Below are positions 35,707 through 45,211 of a stretch of 64,000 nucleotides of DNA, one piece after another (the first letter of the stretch is position 1; the number at the start of each line of letters is the position of its first letter). The notes beneath the pieces were generated by a model. The model was not told where the DNA came from. It ran no database searches and saw nothing but the letters and a program-made list of their open reading frames with translations. A program made the position numbers and the translations under genes. The stretch is from Winogradskyella eckloniae. GTDB taxonomy: Bacteria > Bacteroidota > Bacteroidia > Flavobacteriales > Flavobacteriaceae. Location: positions 1-64,000 of the forward strand of contig NZ_JABRWP010000001.1 in NCBI RefSeq assembly GCF_013249045.1, in the 5' to 3' direction.

Positions 35707-37161
35707 TTATTCTCTAGGAAAAGTTACAATAAAGGTTGTGCCTTTACCTAACTCTGATGTAAAGGTAATACTTCCATTATAAGTTTCTACAATGTTCTTT
35801 ACCATAGCTAAACCTAAGCCCATTCCACTCGATTTGGTTGTGAATTTAGGTTCAAATATTTTAGTCTTTGTATCCTCTGCTATACCTGTACCATTGTCTT
35901 CTATAGAAATTTTTACATTGTCTTCATCGTTAAGAACACGTACTTCTATTTTCGGGTTTTCAACACGATCCGGAATTGCTTGTATACTATTTTTTACCAA
36001 ATTGGTAACTACTCTTATTAATTGAGTTCTATCAAACTTTGCAATTATTTCTTCCGTTTCTGGTTTAAATTCTATGTAATGTTCGTTAAAAATATCGAGT
36101 GCTAACTTTATAATATTTACAACATTTAAGTTTTCGCTTTTTTGCGCTGGCATTTTAGCAAAGTTCGAAAAAGCCGAAGCTATAGAACTCATCGTATCGA
36201 TCTGCTCAATCAAAGTATTGCTATATTCGTTTATTTTCTGATGTATATTCTCATCAGTAGGATCAAATTTTCGTTGAAAACTTTGAACCGTTAATCGCAT
36301 TGGTGTTAAAGGGTTTTTAATTTCGTGAGCCACCTGTTTTGCCATTTCTCGCCAAGCTTGCTCTCTTTCATTGGTAGCCAAAACAACTGCACTAGCTTCT
36401 AACTCATCAATCATGCTGTTGTATGAATTCACTAATGCTTCTATTTCTTCACTAGTAGATTCTATCTGTATTTTTTTATTTCGTTTTTCTAAACGTGTTT
36501 CATTCATTTTGTCACTTATAGTTTTTAGCGACTTTGTAATAAATTTTGAAATAAAATAAGCAAAGACAATGGCGACAAAAATCAATACTAAATAGGCATA
36601 AGCTAAACGCATTAAAAACTCCTTTAGCTCTTTGTTTAAAAAATCATCGTTTTCTAAATAAGGTAAATTTAAAATAGCTAATGTCTTAAACTTCTCATCT
36701 GTAATATAAGTGTATGAAGACTGAAATGTTAATCCGGCTTCTTTATTTTTTATAACATATCGATGCTCTAAGGTATTGGCTAAAGTGTTTAAAATCTCTG
36801 GTTTTAAACTAATTTCTGTGGTATCGCGCTGTATGGTTCGCTTTGAACTCTTTAACAATTGACCATCTAAATCATACAGATTAATCTGAAGGTTGTGAAT
36901 GGCATCAATATCAAATATCTCATCTTTAAAAATTAACGGAATATTCTCTGTAGTTACAGGATAAGTAGTCTCTTTTATAACAAAGTCAATACTTTGCCTA
37001 ATCGCCTTTTCTTTTCGTTCTAGACGTTCTTTATGGTAATCTTTAGCCTCTTCCCTATACTGATATATAGTCACTGCAGCAATTAAAATTGAAGCCACTA
37101 ATACCAATAGAATCATATTGATATTAATCCGAGCTCTTAAGGAAAGACGTTTTTTATTCAT
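35707..37161 (-). CDS. Sensor histidine kinase (NtrY-like)
   Basis: A 484-residue membrane kinase. There is one transmembrane helix near 15-35, a periplasmic sensor (about 36-180) and a second helix (about 190-210). A HAMP linker, a HisKA with the phospho-His in A-H-E-I-K-N-P-L-T-P-M, and an ATPase domain with N-x-x-K-N-S-I-Q-A-I, D-N-G-T-G-I and S-G-M-G-L-G-L-A-M complete it. The H-E-I-K-N-P-L-T-P sequence is typical of NtrY-type kinases. No response regulator is adjacent. It lies in the minus-strand string after hemJ. Confidence 0.92.
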   Translation of the reverse strand: MNKKRLSLRARININMILLVLVASILIAAVTIYQYREEAKDYHKERLERKEKAIRQSIDFVIKETTYPVTTENIPLIFKDEIFDIDAIHNLQINLYDLDGQLLKSSKRTIQRDTTEISLKPEILNTLANTLEHRYVIKNKEAGLTFQSSYTYITDEKFKTLAILNLPYLENDDFLNKELKEFLMRLAYAYLVLIFVAIVFAYFISKFITKSLKTISDKMNETRLEKRNKKIQIESTSEEIEALVNSYNSMIDELEASAVVLATNEREQAWREMAKQVAHEIKNPLTPMRLTVQSFQRKFDPTDENIHQKINEYSNTLIEQIDTMSSIASAFSNFAKMPAQKSENLNVVNIIKLALDIFNEHYIEFKPETEEIIAKFDRTQLIRVVTNLVKNSIQAIPDRVENPKIEVRVLNDEDNVKISIEDNGTGIAEDTKTKIFEPKFTTKSSGMGLGLAMVKNIVETYNGSITFTSELGKGTTFIVTFPRE

Positions 37162-37283
37162 TGAAATAATCTTGAACGCTGAGTTTTATTCTGAACTTTA
37201 AGTTTTAAATATAGCAATAATCAATCCAAACAAGTGAAGTCAAAACGCCAATTTAAGAATACTTTAATTTTTAAAACAAACCT

Positions 37284-37832
37284 TTATGCTTCAGGATTTT
37301 TAGACCTTATGTTTTTATAAAGCTTAAAGCCCAACATAATTAAAACACCTAAAACCACTAAACCGATAATTCCATAAACCCAATTGATGGCACTTTTAAG
37401 GATGACTAAAAACACAACGGCAAATAAGATAAATGTTGCGCCTTCATTCCAAATACGCATATAACTTGAGGTTATTTTAACCTCATCATTTTGAAGTTGT
37501 TTAAAATATTGATGCGTCTTAAAATGATAAATAAACAACAAAAACACAAAAAACAATTTTACATGCATCCAACTTTGTTGCAACCAAAATGGATTTAAAA
37601 TCATTAACCAAATAGCAAATAGTGTTGCTAATATTGCTGAGGGCCATGTGATAATAAACCACAATCGTTTTGACATTAACTTTAATTGCTTACCCAAAAT
37701 TTCCTTTTCTGGCGATGGTTTATGAAAGGCTTCTATTTGATAAACAAACAATCTCGGAATATAAAACAAACCAGCAAACCAAGTTATTACAAAGATGAGA
37801 TGTAAGGATTTTATATAGCCGTAATATTCCAT
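37284..37832 (-). CDS. hemJ: Protoporphyrinogen IX oxidase HemJ
   Basis: Membrane enzyme of the penultimate heme step, oxidising protoporphyrinogen IX. The 182-residue protein has four or five helices and starts with Y-I-K-S-L-H-L-I-F-V-I-T-W-F-A-G-L-F-Y-I-P-R (the conserved His and Arg of HemJ lie here). A second conserved region is W-M-H-V-K-L-F-F-V near residue 88. It is in the same minus-strand group as hemH, with a MATE gene between. The family also includes CopD-like proteins, but the motifs favour HemJ. Confidence 0.85.
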   Translation of the reverse strand: MEYYGYIKSLHLIFVITWFAGLFYIPRLFVYQIEAFHKPSPEKEILGKQLKLMSKRLWFIITWPSAILATLFAIWLMILNPFWLQQSWMHVKLFFVFLLFIYHFKTHQYFKQLQNDEVKITSSYMRIWNEGATFILFAVVFLVILKSAINWVYGIIGLVVLGVLIMLGFKLYKNIRSKNPEA

Positions 37833-37882
37833 GAGATTAAACAGTAAGTTGAAAAATTATGTAAAATTACAGATTAAAAATT

Positions 37883-39238
37883 TTACGCTGTTGTTTTTGG
37901 GTTAAGATTTAAATTGACTTCGCGATATAAAAAATAGGCGGTAACTAGTGTAGACAATAAATCTGCAATAGGAAATGATAACCAAATACCAAATTCACCC
38001 AAATACAAGGGCAATATGTACATGAGTGGAATAAAGAATATGGCCTGTCTCGTTAACGTTAATAACAAAGCTGGCAATGCTTTACCTACAGCCTGAAAAT
38101 ATGCAGCACCTATTAACTGAAGCGCCAAAATAGGCACAGCAGCAAATGTCCATCGCATATTATTTGGTGTTTCTTTGATCACATCCGCATCTGTTGTAAA
38201 CCATTTTGTAATCACTTCCGGAAAAAACATTAGTGCTATAAACACAATTGTTCCTAAAATGGTTGCATACTTTATGGCAGTAAAAATAACCTCTTTTACA
38301 CGATCGTACTTTTCTGCTCCAAAATTATAGCCTGCAATTGGTATAAACCCTTGAGTTATCCCAAAAACAGGAAATAAGGCAAACATACTCAACCTTCCTA
38401 TAATCGCATAAGTCGTTACCGAGGTTTCGCCTCCAAAATTGTAAAGTGCATTATTAACTAATAAAAATGTAACACTAACAACGGCTTGCCGTGCTAAAGT
38501 CACAAAGCCTAATGAGCCAATTTCTGACACTATGGCTTTACTAAAGCCAAAATGTGATAGATTAATTTTTAATTCAGAGTGCTTAGATAAAAAATACCAT
38601 AATATAAATAGAAAAGCCACGATATAAGAGCCTGTTGTTGCCCATGCAGCTCCTGCCATACCGTAGTTGAGAACATTAATAAAAAGATAATCCAAAACTA
38701 AATTACCAATAGAAGGAATTAACATGGCATACATCGCAAATTTTGCATTGCCTTCTGCCCTAATAACGTTATTCCCCAACATTACAAATCCCAAAACCGG
38801 TACACCATACAGTATAATTTCATAATATACTTTTGCAGGTTCAAAAATATTTCCTTTCCCTCCAAATGCAGGAATTAAGGTGTCTACAAAATACAATCCA
38901 AAGACAGCAAAGGTTATTGTAAATATAAACGTAAGAGACAATTGATTTCCAAAAGTTTTAAGTGCTTTTGGTTTATTGTCCGCACCTAAGGCTCGCGATA
39001 TTATAGAAGATCCACCCACACCAATCGCCATACCTAAAGCAGCAATAAAAAATGACACAGGCAAAACAACATTTATGGCCGCAATGGCAATGGCACCTAT
39101 CCAGTTACCAACAAAAATGGTATCTACCAAAATATTTAGCGACATCACTAATATACCTATGGCAGCTGGCACAGCTTGTTTTACTAATAATTTACCTATT
39201 GGTTTTGTCCCTAAATCTTGGGAAGTTACATGAGACAT
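37883..39238 (-). CDS. MATE-family efflux transporter
   Basis: A 451-residue multidrug/toxin exporter of the MATE family, with 12 hydrophobic helices in two six-helix halves. It starts with G-T-K-P-I-G-K-L-L-V-K-Q-A-V-P-A-A-I-G and has a charged loop with R-A-L-G-A-D-N-K-P-K-A near 80-95. Its start codon overlaps the hemH stop by one base, so it is co-transcribed with heme genes. Export of a porphyrin intermediate is a possible but unproven role. Confidence 0.92.
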   Translation of the reverse strand: MSHVTSQDLGTKPIGKLLVKQAVPAAIGILVMSLNILVDTIFVGNWIGAIAIAAINVVLPVSFFIAALGMAIGVGGSSIISRALGADNKPKALKTFGNQLSLTFIFTITFAVFGLYFVDTLIPAFGGKGNIFEPAKVYYEIILYGVPVLGFVMLGNNVIRAEGNAKFAMYAMLIPSIGNLVLDYLFINVLNYGMAGAAWATTGSYIVAFLFILWYFLSKHSELKINLSHFGFSKAIVSEIGSLGFVTLARQAVVSVTFLLVNNALYNFGGETSVTTYAIIGRLSMFALFPVFGITQGFIPIAGYNFGAEKYDRVKEVIFTAIKYATILGTIVFIALMFFPEVITKWFTTDADVIKETPNNMRWTFAAVPILALQLIGAAYFQAVGKALPALLLTLTRQAIFFIPLMYILPLYLGEFGIWLSFPIADLLSTLVTAYFLYREVNLNLNPKTTA

Positions 39239-40272
39239 TAGGCTTCAACATTTTTTGAAGTTGCCCAATTGTTTATCCATTTTACTAATAAATTTACCCA
39301 TTCTGCATCATCATTTAAGCATGGTACAGTTGTAAATTCCTTACCTCCCATTTCATGAAAAATCTCCTCACCTTCCATGGCAATTTCTTCTAAAGTCTCC
39401 AAACAATCACTGACAAAAGCTGGTGTAACAATTGCCATTGTTTTAGTACCTTGTTTTCCCATACGCTCTATTGTTCTGTCTGTATAAGGTAATAACCATG
39501 GATCAAAACCTAAACGCGACTGAAAGGATGTAGAAAAACTACCTTCGGTTAATTTTAGTTTTTCACCAACTAAACGAGTCACTTCTAAACATTGATGTCT
39601 GTAACAAAACTCATGTGCCTTACTAGGCGTTACACAACAACTCCCATCCATTTTACAATGTGATTTTGTGATATCTCGCTTTCTAATATGTCGTTCTGGT
39701 ACACCATGATATGAAAACAATACATGCTCATAGGTTTTACCTTCTAAGTGTTTAGCTATGTTATTAGACAATACTTCTATATAATCTGGTCGGTTATAAA
39801 ATGCTTTTAAGTCAGAAATTTTTAAATCCGGAAAAAACTCTTGCTTCAACTCTTCAGTTAATACCGTTATGGTTTCTGTCGTTGCCATTGCAAATTGAGG
39901 ATATAATGGCATTAAAAAAACTTCTGTCACACCCTTATCTACTAATTCTTGCAAACCTTTTTTTATGGTCATACTGCCATAACGCATTGCTAAAGCAACC
40001 GGATACTCTATATTTTTCTGAATCTTAGCTTGTAAACGTTCAGAAATTACTATTAACGGAGAACCTTCCTCCCACCATATTTTTTGATATGCTGCTGCCG
40101 ATTGTTTTGGACGCGTATTTAGTATTATTCCTTTCACTAGAGCAGTCCTTGCTGCGTACGGAATATCAATAACACGCTCATCCATTAAAAACTCACCAAG
40201 ATATTTCTTTACATCCTTTGGGTTTGGGCTTTCTGGAGAACCTAAATTGACTAATAAAATTCCTTTTGACAT
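39238..40272 (-). CDS. hemH: Ferrochelatase
   Basis: Inserts Fe(II) into protoporphyrin IX, the last step of protoheme synthesis, in the cytosol or at the membrane face. The 344-residue chain starts G-I-L-L-V-N-L-G-S-P. The catalytic His is in F-S-Y-H-G-V-P-E-R (about 193), further motifs are Q-S-R-L-G-F-D-P-W-L and the acidic S-D-C-L-E-T-L-E-E. Cys residues in the H-C-K-M-D-G-S-C-C segment may bind an Fe-S cluster. It overlaps the MATE gene by one base. A long hairpin and a -7 box lie upstream. Confidence 0.95.
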   Translation of the reverse strand: MSKGILLVNLGSPESPNPKDVKKYLGEFLMDERVIDIPYAARTALVKGIILNTRPKQSAAAYQKIWWEEGSPLIVISERLQAKIQKNIEYPVALAMRYGSMTIKKGLQELVDKGVTEVFLMPLYPQFAMATTETITVLTEELKQEFFPDLKISDLKAFYNRPDYIEVLSNNIAKHLEGKTYEHVLFSYHGVPERHIRKRDITKSHCKMDGSCCVTPSKAHEFCYRHQCLEVTRLVGEKLKLTEGSFSTSFQSRLGFDPWLLPYTDRTIERMGKQGTKTMAIVTPAFVSDCLETLEEIAMEGEEIFHEMGGKEFTTVPCLNDDAEWVNLLVKWINNWATSKNVEA

Positions 40273-40291
40273 GCTTGTTTTTTTTCAATAA

Positions 40292-40299
40292 CAAAAATA
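40292..40299 (-). promoter_or_regulatory. -7 box of hemH promoter
   Basis: The complement of CAAAAATA reads TATTTTTG, a TAnnTTTG match 19 nt before the hemH ATG. No -33 TTG at the usual distance, but a hairpin covers that region. Confidence 0.5.
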
Positions 40300-40306
40300 C
40301 AATTCT

Positions 40307-40341
40307 AAAACCAATACTAACTGATGAAAAGTATTGGTTTT
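40307..40341. promoter_or_regulatory. 12-bp hairpin between hemH and the TraB-like gene
   Basis: AAAACCAATACT (40307-40318) and AGTATTGGTTTT (40330-40341) are perfect complements with an 11-nt loop. Because both neighbours point away from it, it cannot be the 3' terminator of either. It covers the -33 region of hemH and may be an operator. Confidence 0.45.
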
Positions 40342-40494
40342 ATTTATAGTAGTATTCACCAATATTTTAACAAAAATCGTGTTAATAAAATTAAAATAGT
40401 CAACCGTAATTACTACTTTTTAACGAGTTTTACTAATTATACATGGCTATTTAAAGTAAATAAATATCTTTACAAGCCTTGACCAAAACATATT

Positions 40495-43400
40495 ATGAAA
40501 AAAAATCTATTTATAGCCCTCACATTTTTTACCGTCTTAGCATTCTCACAACAACAATATCAAAGCTTACTCTGGAAAATTTCTGGCAACGGACTAGAAA
40601 AACCATCCTACCTGTATGGCACTATGCACGTTAGTAAAAAAGTAGCATTTCGTTTAGATGACGTTTTTTATAAAGCACTTAACGAAAGTGAATGTATAGC
40701 TCTAGAGTCTGACCCAACAACATGGCCAGGTTTTAATTACGAAATGATGCTAGACCAAATGGCTGCCTATAACAATTACAGTAATGAAGTTTATACCAAC
40801 TTATTTAAACTAACACATCCTGAGGAAATGGCTATACGAGGATCTGTAAGAATGGATAATAATGCGGTTAACGCTTATTTGTACAGAAAAAATTATGGGT
40901 CAGATAATTTTGAAGAAGAAACCTACTTAGATATGTTTATTTTTCAAGCCGGAAAGAAAAATAATAAAGAAATATATGCCCTAGAAGATTTAGCAGAATC
41001 GCGCTATTTAACCACAAAAGCAGCCTATAATGCTAACAAAAAAGAGCTCGACCCTTGGGTACAAAAACTATACGCAAAAGAAAATCCTTATTTAATTCAA
41101 GAAAATCTATATCGCGATAGAAACTTAGACCTTTTAGATTCTATTGGTGCTGGTGTAAATACTGAATTCTACAGAGAAAACATGTTATACATTCGTAATA
41201 AAAACATGGTTGTATCTCTAATAGACTTAATGCCAACCAAATCTGTATTTGCAGGTGTAGGTGCGGCACATTTACCTGGTGATCAAGGGATGATTAATAT
41301 GCTACGAAAAAGAGGATATACCGTTACATCGTTAACATCAAAACAGACCGACTATAGTAAAACTGAAAAAACAAAACTAGATAGTTTATTTATTGCTCCT
41401 GCACTAAAAAAACACAGTACACCAGACCAATTTTTAAGTATTAATTCTTACGATGAATTACGCGAATTCTCCTATGGTGGACAAAAATATTACTTAGATC
41501 CAGATATGACTAATGGTGCTTATTTAACCATGAATAGAATCAGTCGTTTCAGCTATTTACCAAACGAAAAAGAAAACATTACCCTTAAAGATATTGATCA
41601 TTTATTATATGAAGATATACCAGGAGATATCATAAGAAAAGAAGAACTTACAACGCCTTATCCTGGTATTAGTATCGTAAATAAAACAAAGAAAGGGGAA
41701 TTTCAGAAATACCATATCTACCAAACGCCATTGGAGATTATTATAATAAAATTTGCCGGACGAAGTGATTTTGTATTAAAACACGAAAGCAAAATCTTTG
41801 AATCTATTACATTGAAAACACCTTCAGACCAATCTCAATTATTCGTTTCACCAAATAAGAAATTCCAAGTAGATTTTCCAGAATATTATGTATCTAGTAA
41901 TGTAAATAATTTTGGTAAAAAACTAATTGAAGGTTATAAAAACAATGCTTTCTATTTTGTTGAAGAAGCCGTTTTAAATGATATTTCTTATATCGAAGAA
42001 GATAGTTTTGAAGCAAAATATTTTCATCATGCTTTATATAAAAACTATAAACTCGTGGAAGAAGATGGCGGATTTAAAGCAGGCGATTACAAAACTTATG
42101 AATCTAAGGCAATTTTAGATTCTACAGCAAACAAAAGATTGCATCTAAAAACAATAGTAAAAGACGGAAGCTATTATTTATTAGGTTACGTTGGTAGCAA
42201 TGAAGCCGATAAGACTGCTTTTTTTAAATCCTTTAAATTTAACAAAACAGAGTATTCTGGGTTTAAAAAAGTAATTGATACAACATTGCACTTCTCTATA
42301 AATACAAATTCTAAATCACCTAGTCCAAACCCTTATGGATATGGCTATAATAGCAGAAAAAAGGACAAAGATTACGAACAAAAAATAAACGAAACTACGT
42401 ATTCTACACATGCCAACGAACAAATCTCTATTTCTAGAACAAAATTTCATGACCTGCAAATGTATCATAACATTGATAGTCTATGGGCAGGACTAGAAAA
42501 GAAGGTAAATTATGGTTCGTATTATTATGATGAAAACAAAGGTTTTAAAATTTCAAACCGTTCATCTACCTATAAAGATTCTATATACACCAACCGTTTT
42601 AGTTATACAGATTCTGCAAGCGCCAAGCAAGTTTTAGTAAAAAACATATTAAAAAAAGGCGTTCTTTTTGAATTAAAAACATTAGTAGATTCCATCAGTG
42701 GACCATCAAAATTTGTCACGGAATTTTATGACTCTTTTACACCAATAGATACCCTTATGGGCAAAAGTGTCCTTAAAGACAAAACAAAACAGTTTTTTGA
42801 AGCTCTAAGAGCAAAAGACAGTATTATCTTAGAATCTTATGGTTTAATAAAATTTAAAAAACACAATAGTAAAGAGATTGTTTCAGTACTAAAAGATTTT
42901 GAGTTCGAAAAAGAACGTTTAGATATTAAATCGCATTTAGTAGGAGAACTTATAAAAATTGATCTCAAAAACAACTTACCTTTTATTAAACAACTGTATT
43001 ACGATAGTTATTCAGATACGCAAACGCAAACTGCCATACTAAACGGATTGTTTAGTTCTAATAGTAAAGAAAATTATGAGTTAGCCCTAGAATTAATGGA
43101 ACGCGATTTACCTTTGGGTAGCGTAAGTTCTATGTTTTATAACTATCAAGGAAAAGATTCTTTAGCACTAAAGGCAACGCTATTTCCTAAGGTTTTAGAA
43201 TACACTACTATTTCAGAATATAAACAACCGCTTTACAATATATTAGCAAGAGCGACAGATAGTGGCTTTATTAAAAGAAAATCTTACAAGAAATACAAAA
43301 GCCAACTCATCAATGATGGTAAAATTGAAGTTAAGCGTAACTTAGGAAACTCTGGTTATGGTTATAATTCGTATTCGTATACATTGTCTACTTATGTTAG

Positions 43401-44010
43401 GCTTATTTTTCCATACAGACATGAGCGCTCAGCACAAGATTTCTTTGAAAAACTCCTTAATGTAGATGACAAAAACGCCTTAGTAAAATATTACGTACTA
43501 TTAACTAAGGCCAAAGAAAGCATTCCAGAAAAATTAACTGAAAAACTAGTCGATGATGAAGAAAACCAATATTTATTGCTAGAAGAATTAGACGATGCCA
43601 AACTATTAAAAACCGTAAAGTCATTTAAAATAAATCAGCAACAATTTGCAAAATCTAAATTGTTAGCCACAGCAAACTTTGAAAAAGAGAAAGACTCCAT
43701 TCAGTTTCTTTTTAAACGTGATTTCATAACTGATAAAGGCCATAAAAATGCTGTGATGTATTTCTTTAAAGTAGATAAAGATGATGACTATTCTGGTAAA
43801 GTTGAGGCCTTGCATTACATCTCGTTTATTAAACCAAAGGACCCAACAGCTTTAGTTGTAAAGTATTATTCTAAATCAGATAGCTACGGAACTATTGTAG
43901 ACAAAACTAAAGAGCGCGAAGAGCAATATGCTGAGATTATTAATTTAGCTATCTATAAAGATCGTGAACGCGTAACACCAAGTGGGCGAGATAATTTTTA
44001 TGATTATTAG
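40495..44010 (+). CDS. TraB/GumN-like protein with long C-terminal region
   Basis: A 1171-residue exported protein with a signal peptide ending A-F-S-Q near residue 19. The TraB/GumN (tiki-like) protease domain spans about 22-280: L-L-W-K-I-S-G-N-G, the G-T-M-H motif near 42-45, and the closing G-A-A-H-L-P-G-D-Q-G with its His. About 890 residues follow that I do not recognise; they are rich in Lys, Tyr and Ser, with HEAT-like helical pairs in the last third. Typical family members are about 300 residues, so this is a large expansion. It is monocistronic. Confidence 0.8.
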   Translation: MKKNLFIALTFFTVLAFSQQQYQSLLWKISGNGLEKPSYLYGTMHVSKKVAFRLDDVFYKALNESECIALESDPTTWPGFNYEMMLDQMAAYNNYSNEVYTNLFKLTHPEEMAIRGSVRMDNNAVNAYLYRKNYGSDNFEEETYLDMFIFQAGKKNNKEIYALEDLAESRYLTTKAAYNANKKELDPWVQKLYAKENPYLIQENLYRDRNLDLLDSIGAGVNTEFYRENMLYIRNKNMVVSLIDLMPTKSVFAGVGAAHLPGDQGMINMLRKRGYTVTSLTSKQTDYSKTEKTKLDSLFIAPALKKHSTPDQFLSINSYDELREFSYGGQKYYLDPDMTNGAYLTMNRISRFSYLPNEKENITLKDIDHLLYEDIPGDIIRKEELTTPYPGISIVNKTKKGEFQKYHIYQTPLEIIIIKFAGRSDFVLKHESKIFESITLKTPSDQSQLFVSPNKKFQVDFPEYYVSSNVNNFGKKLIEGYKNNAFYFVEEAVLNDISYIEEDSFEAKYFHHALYKNYKLVEEDGGFKAGDYKTYESKAILDSTANKRLHLKTIVKDGSYYLLGYVGSNEADKTAFFKSFKFNKTEYSGFKKVIDTTLHFSINTNSKSPSPNPYGYGYNSRKKDKDYEQKINETTYSTHANEQISISRTKFHDLQMYHNIDSLWAGLEKKVNYGSYYYDENKGFKISNRSSTYKDSIYTNRFSYTDSASAKQVLVKNILKKGVLFELKTLVDSISGPSKFVTEFYDSFTPIDTLMGKSVLKDKTKQFFEALRAKDSIILESYGLIKFKKHNSKEIVSVLKDFEFEKERLDIKSHLVGELIKIDLKNNLPFIKQLYYDSYSDTQTQTAILNGLFSSNSKENYELALELMERDLPLGSVSSMFYNYQGKDSLALKATLFPKVLEYTTISEYKQPLYNILARATDSGFIKRKSYKKYKSQLINDGKIEVKRNLGNSGYGYNSYSYTLSTYVRLIFPYRHERSAQDFFEKLLNVDDKNALVKYYVLLTKAKESIPEKLTEKLVDDEENQYLLLEELDDAKLLKTVKSFKINQQQFAKSKLLATANFEKEKDSIQFLFKRDFITDKGHKNAVMYFFKVDKDDDYSGKVEALHYISFIKPKDPTALVVKYYSKSDSYGTIVDKTKEREEQYAEIINLAIYKDRERVTPSGRDNFYDY

Positions 44011-44102
44011 GAAAAGGGGAAAAGAAGTCAATGATGACATAATTCTAATGCTAATAAAAAACCTAACTTATAAAACTATTCCTAAAAAGTATATTATCAC
44101 TT

Positions 44103-45002
44103 CTAACTAGAAGCTGTTATATACTTTTTAGGCGTAGTACCAAACTTCTTCTTAAAAGCGGCTATAAAGTGACTTCCTGTGCTATACCCAACTTTTAAAC
44201 CAACTTCGTTAACGTTATAATCACCAGATTCTAAAAGCTTGCGAGCCACTTCCATTTTATAATCAAACAGAAAACTAAACACCGAATCGCCATAAATCTG
44301 CTTAAAACCTTCTTTTAATTTTTTAAGGCTTAAATCTATGTCATCTGCTAATTCTTGTAAGGTTGGTGGCTCAGCCATGTTGGCAATAATAATGTCTTTT
44401 GCTTTTTTAAGTTTGGCTACATTTACCTCATCAACTAAATAAGGACATTGCTCAATATTAGCATCTTCACTTCGGTTAAAAAACAAACTTAATAACTCAT
44501 AAGCTTTACCTCTAAAATATAACGACCGAATAGAAGTATTTAAATTAAAACTAATCAACTGGTTTAAAACCACAGCCATAGATGGCGATATTTTACCATC
44601 TTTGTAATATTTTTTGTCCTTATTGTCATCCGTTAAAAAAGTGACATAATTAGCATCTTCAGAAAAAAGTCCATGAAATTTTTTAATAGAAATTACCAAT
44701 GATACTAACCAAGAATGTGGTTGTAATTCTAAATGAATAGGTAAATCGCGTTGCGGATTATAAAGCAATAATGAGGTTTCTTCATCTATATTTAAGGTAT
44801 AATTCCCTTGATTAAACATAAAAGCCGCAGAACCTTTGGTACAAAAATGAAATTGAATATAACTGCTATCAATCTCACGTTCAAGAACTTTAAAGCTGTC
44901 TCCATCATTTTTGCTCGTTAATATAAAAAAGCCTTCTTCTATTTTAACCTCATCAAAAGTACCGTTAGCGTTACTTTTAAAAGCTGTTTTTTCTGATTTC
45001 AT
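44103..45002 (-). CDS. AraC-family regulator divergent from hemA
   Basis: A 299-residue regulator. The N-terminal two-thirds are a cupin-like sensor without clear ligands. The C-terminal double HTH (about 195-295) has T-L-Q-E-L-A-D-D-I-D-L-S and G-Y-S-T-G-S-H-F-I-A-A-F-K-K-K-F-G. The ATG at 45002 is preferred over one ten codons upstream that lies within the leader. It is divergent from hemA across 209 nt and is the obvious candidate to control the heme operon. Its own -7 box TACTTTTG is at 45060-45067. Confidence 0.9.
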   Translation of the reverse strand: MKSEKTAFKSNANGTFDEVKIEEGFFILTSKNDGDSFKVLEREIDSSYIQFHFCTKGSAAFMFNQGNYTLNIDEETSLLLYNPQRDLPIHLELQPHSWLVSLVISIKKFHGLFSEDANYVTFLTDDNKDKKYYKDGKISPSMAVVLNQLISFNLNTSIRSLYFRGKAYELLSLFFNRSEDANIEQCPYLVDEVNVAKLKKAKDIIIANMAEPPTLQELADDIDLSLKKLKEGFKQIYGDSVFSFLFDYKMEVARKLLESGDYNVNEVGLKVGYSTGSHFIAAFKKKFGTTPKKYITASS

Positions 45003-45059
45003 TTTAAAGTTATTTAGATTCGTTCTAAACAAAAGCCTTAAAAACCCTTGATTACACTA

Positions 45060-45067
45060 CAAAAGTA
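45060..45067 (-). promoter_or_regulatory. -7 box of AraC regulator at heme locus
   Basis: The complement of CAAAAGTA reads TACTTTTG, 57 nt before the ATG. A small palindrome ATGATA-TT-TATCAT lies next to it at 45067-45080. Confidence 0.45.
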
Positions 45068-45137
45068 TGATATTTATCATGTTTTAATAAAAAACATTCC
45101 TAAAAAACCCGAAACGATACTTTAAGTTCTTCTAGCG

Positions 45138-45169
45138 TTGTTTTTTTTTGAAAATCAAATTTACATTTG
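45138..45169 (+). promoter_or_regulatory. Promoter of hemA and the heme operon
   Basis: TTG (45138-45140), a 21-nt spacer and TACATTTG (45162-45169) form a full Bacteroidota promoter. Because transcription would begin near 45175, an in-frame TTG at 45167 cannot be the hemA start. Confidence 0.75.
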
Positions 45170-45211
45170 CGCTGTTACTTTCCTAAGTCAGGTAAACGAG
45201 TAAAGCAACAC

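Noticed and set aside
40307-40341. A rho-independent terminator
   Set aside because: Both neighbouring genes point away from the hairpin, so no transcript would end there from these genes.
45167-45211. TTG start for hemA at 45167
   Set aside because: It lies within the -7 box, upstream of the probable transcription start.
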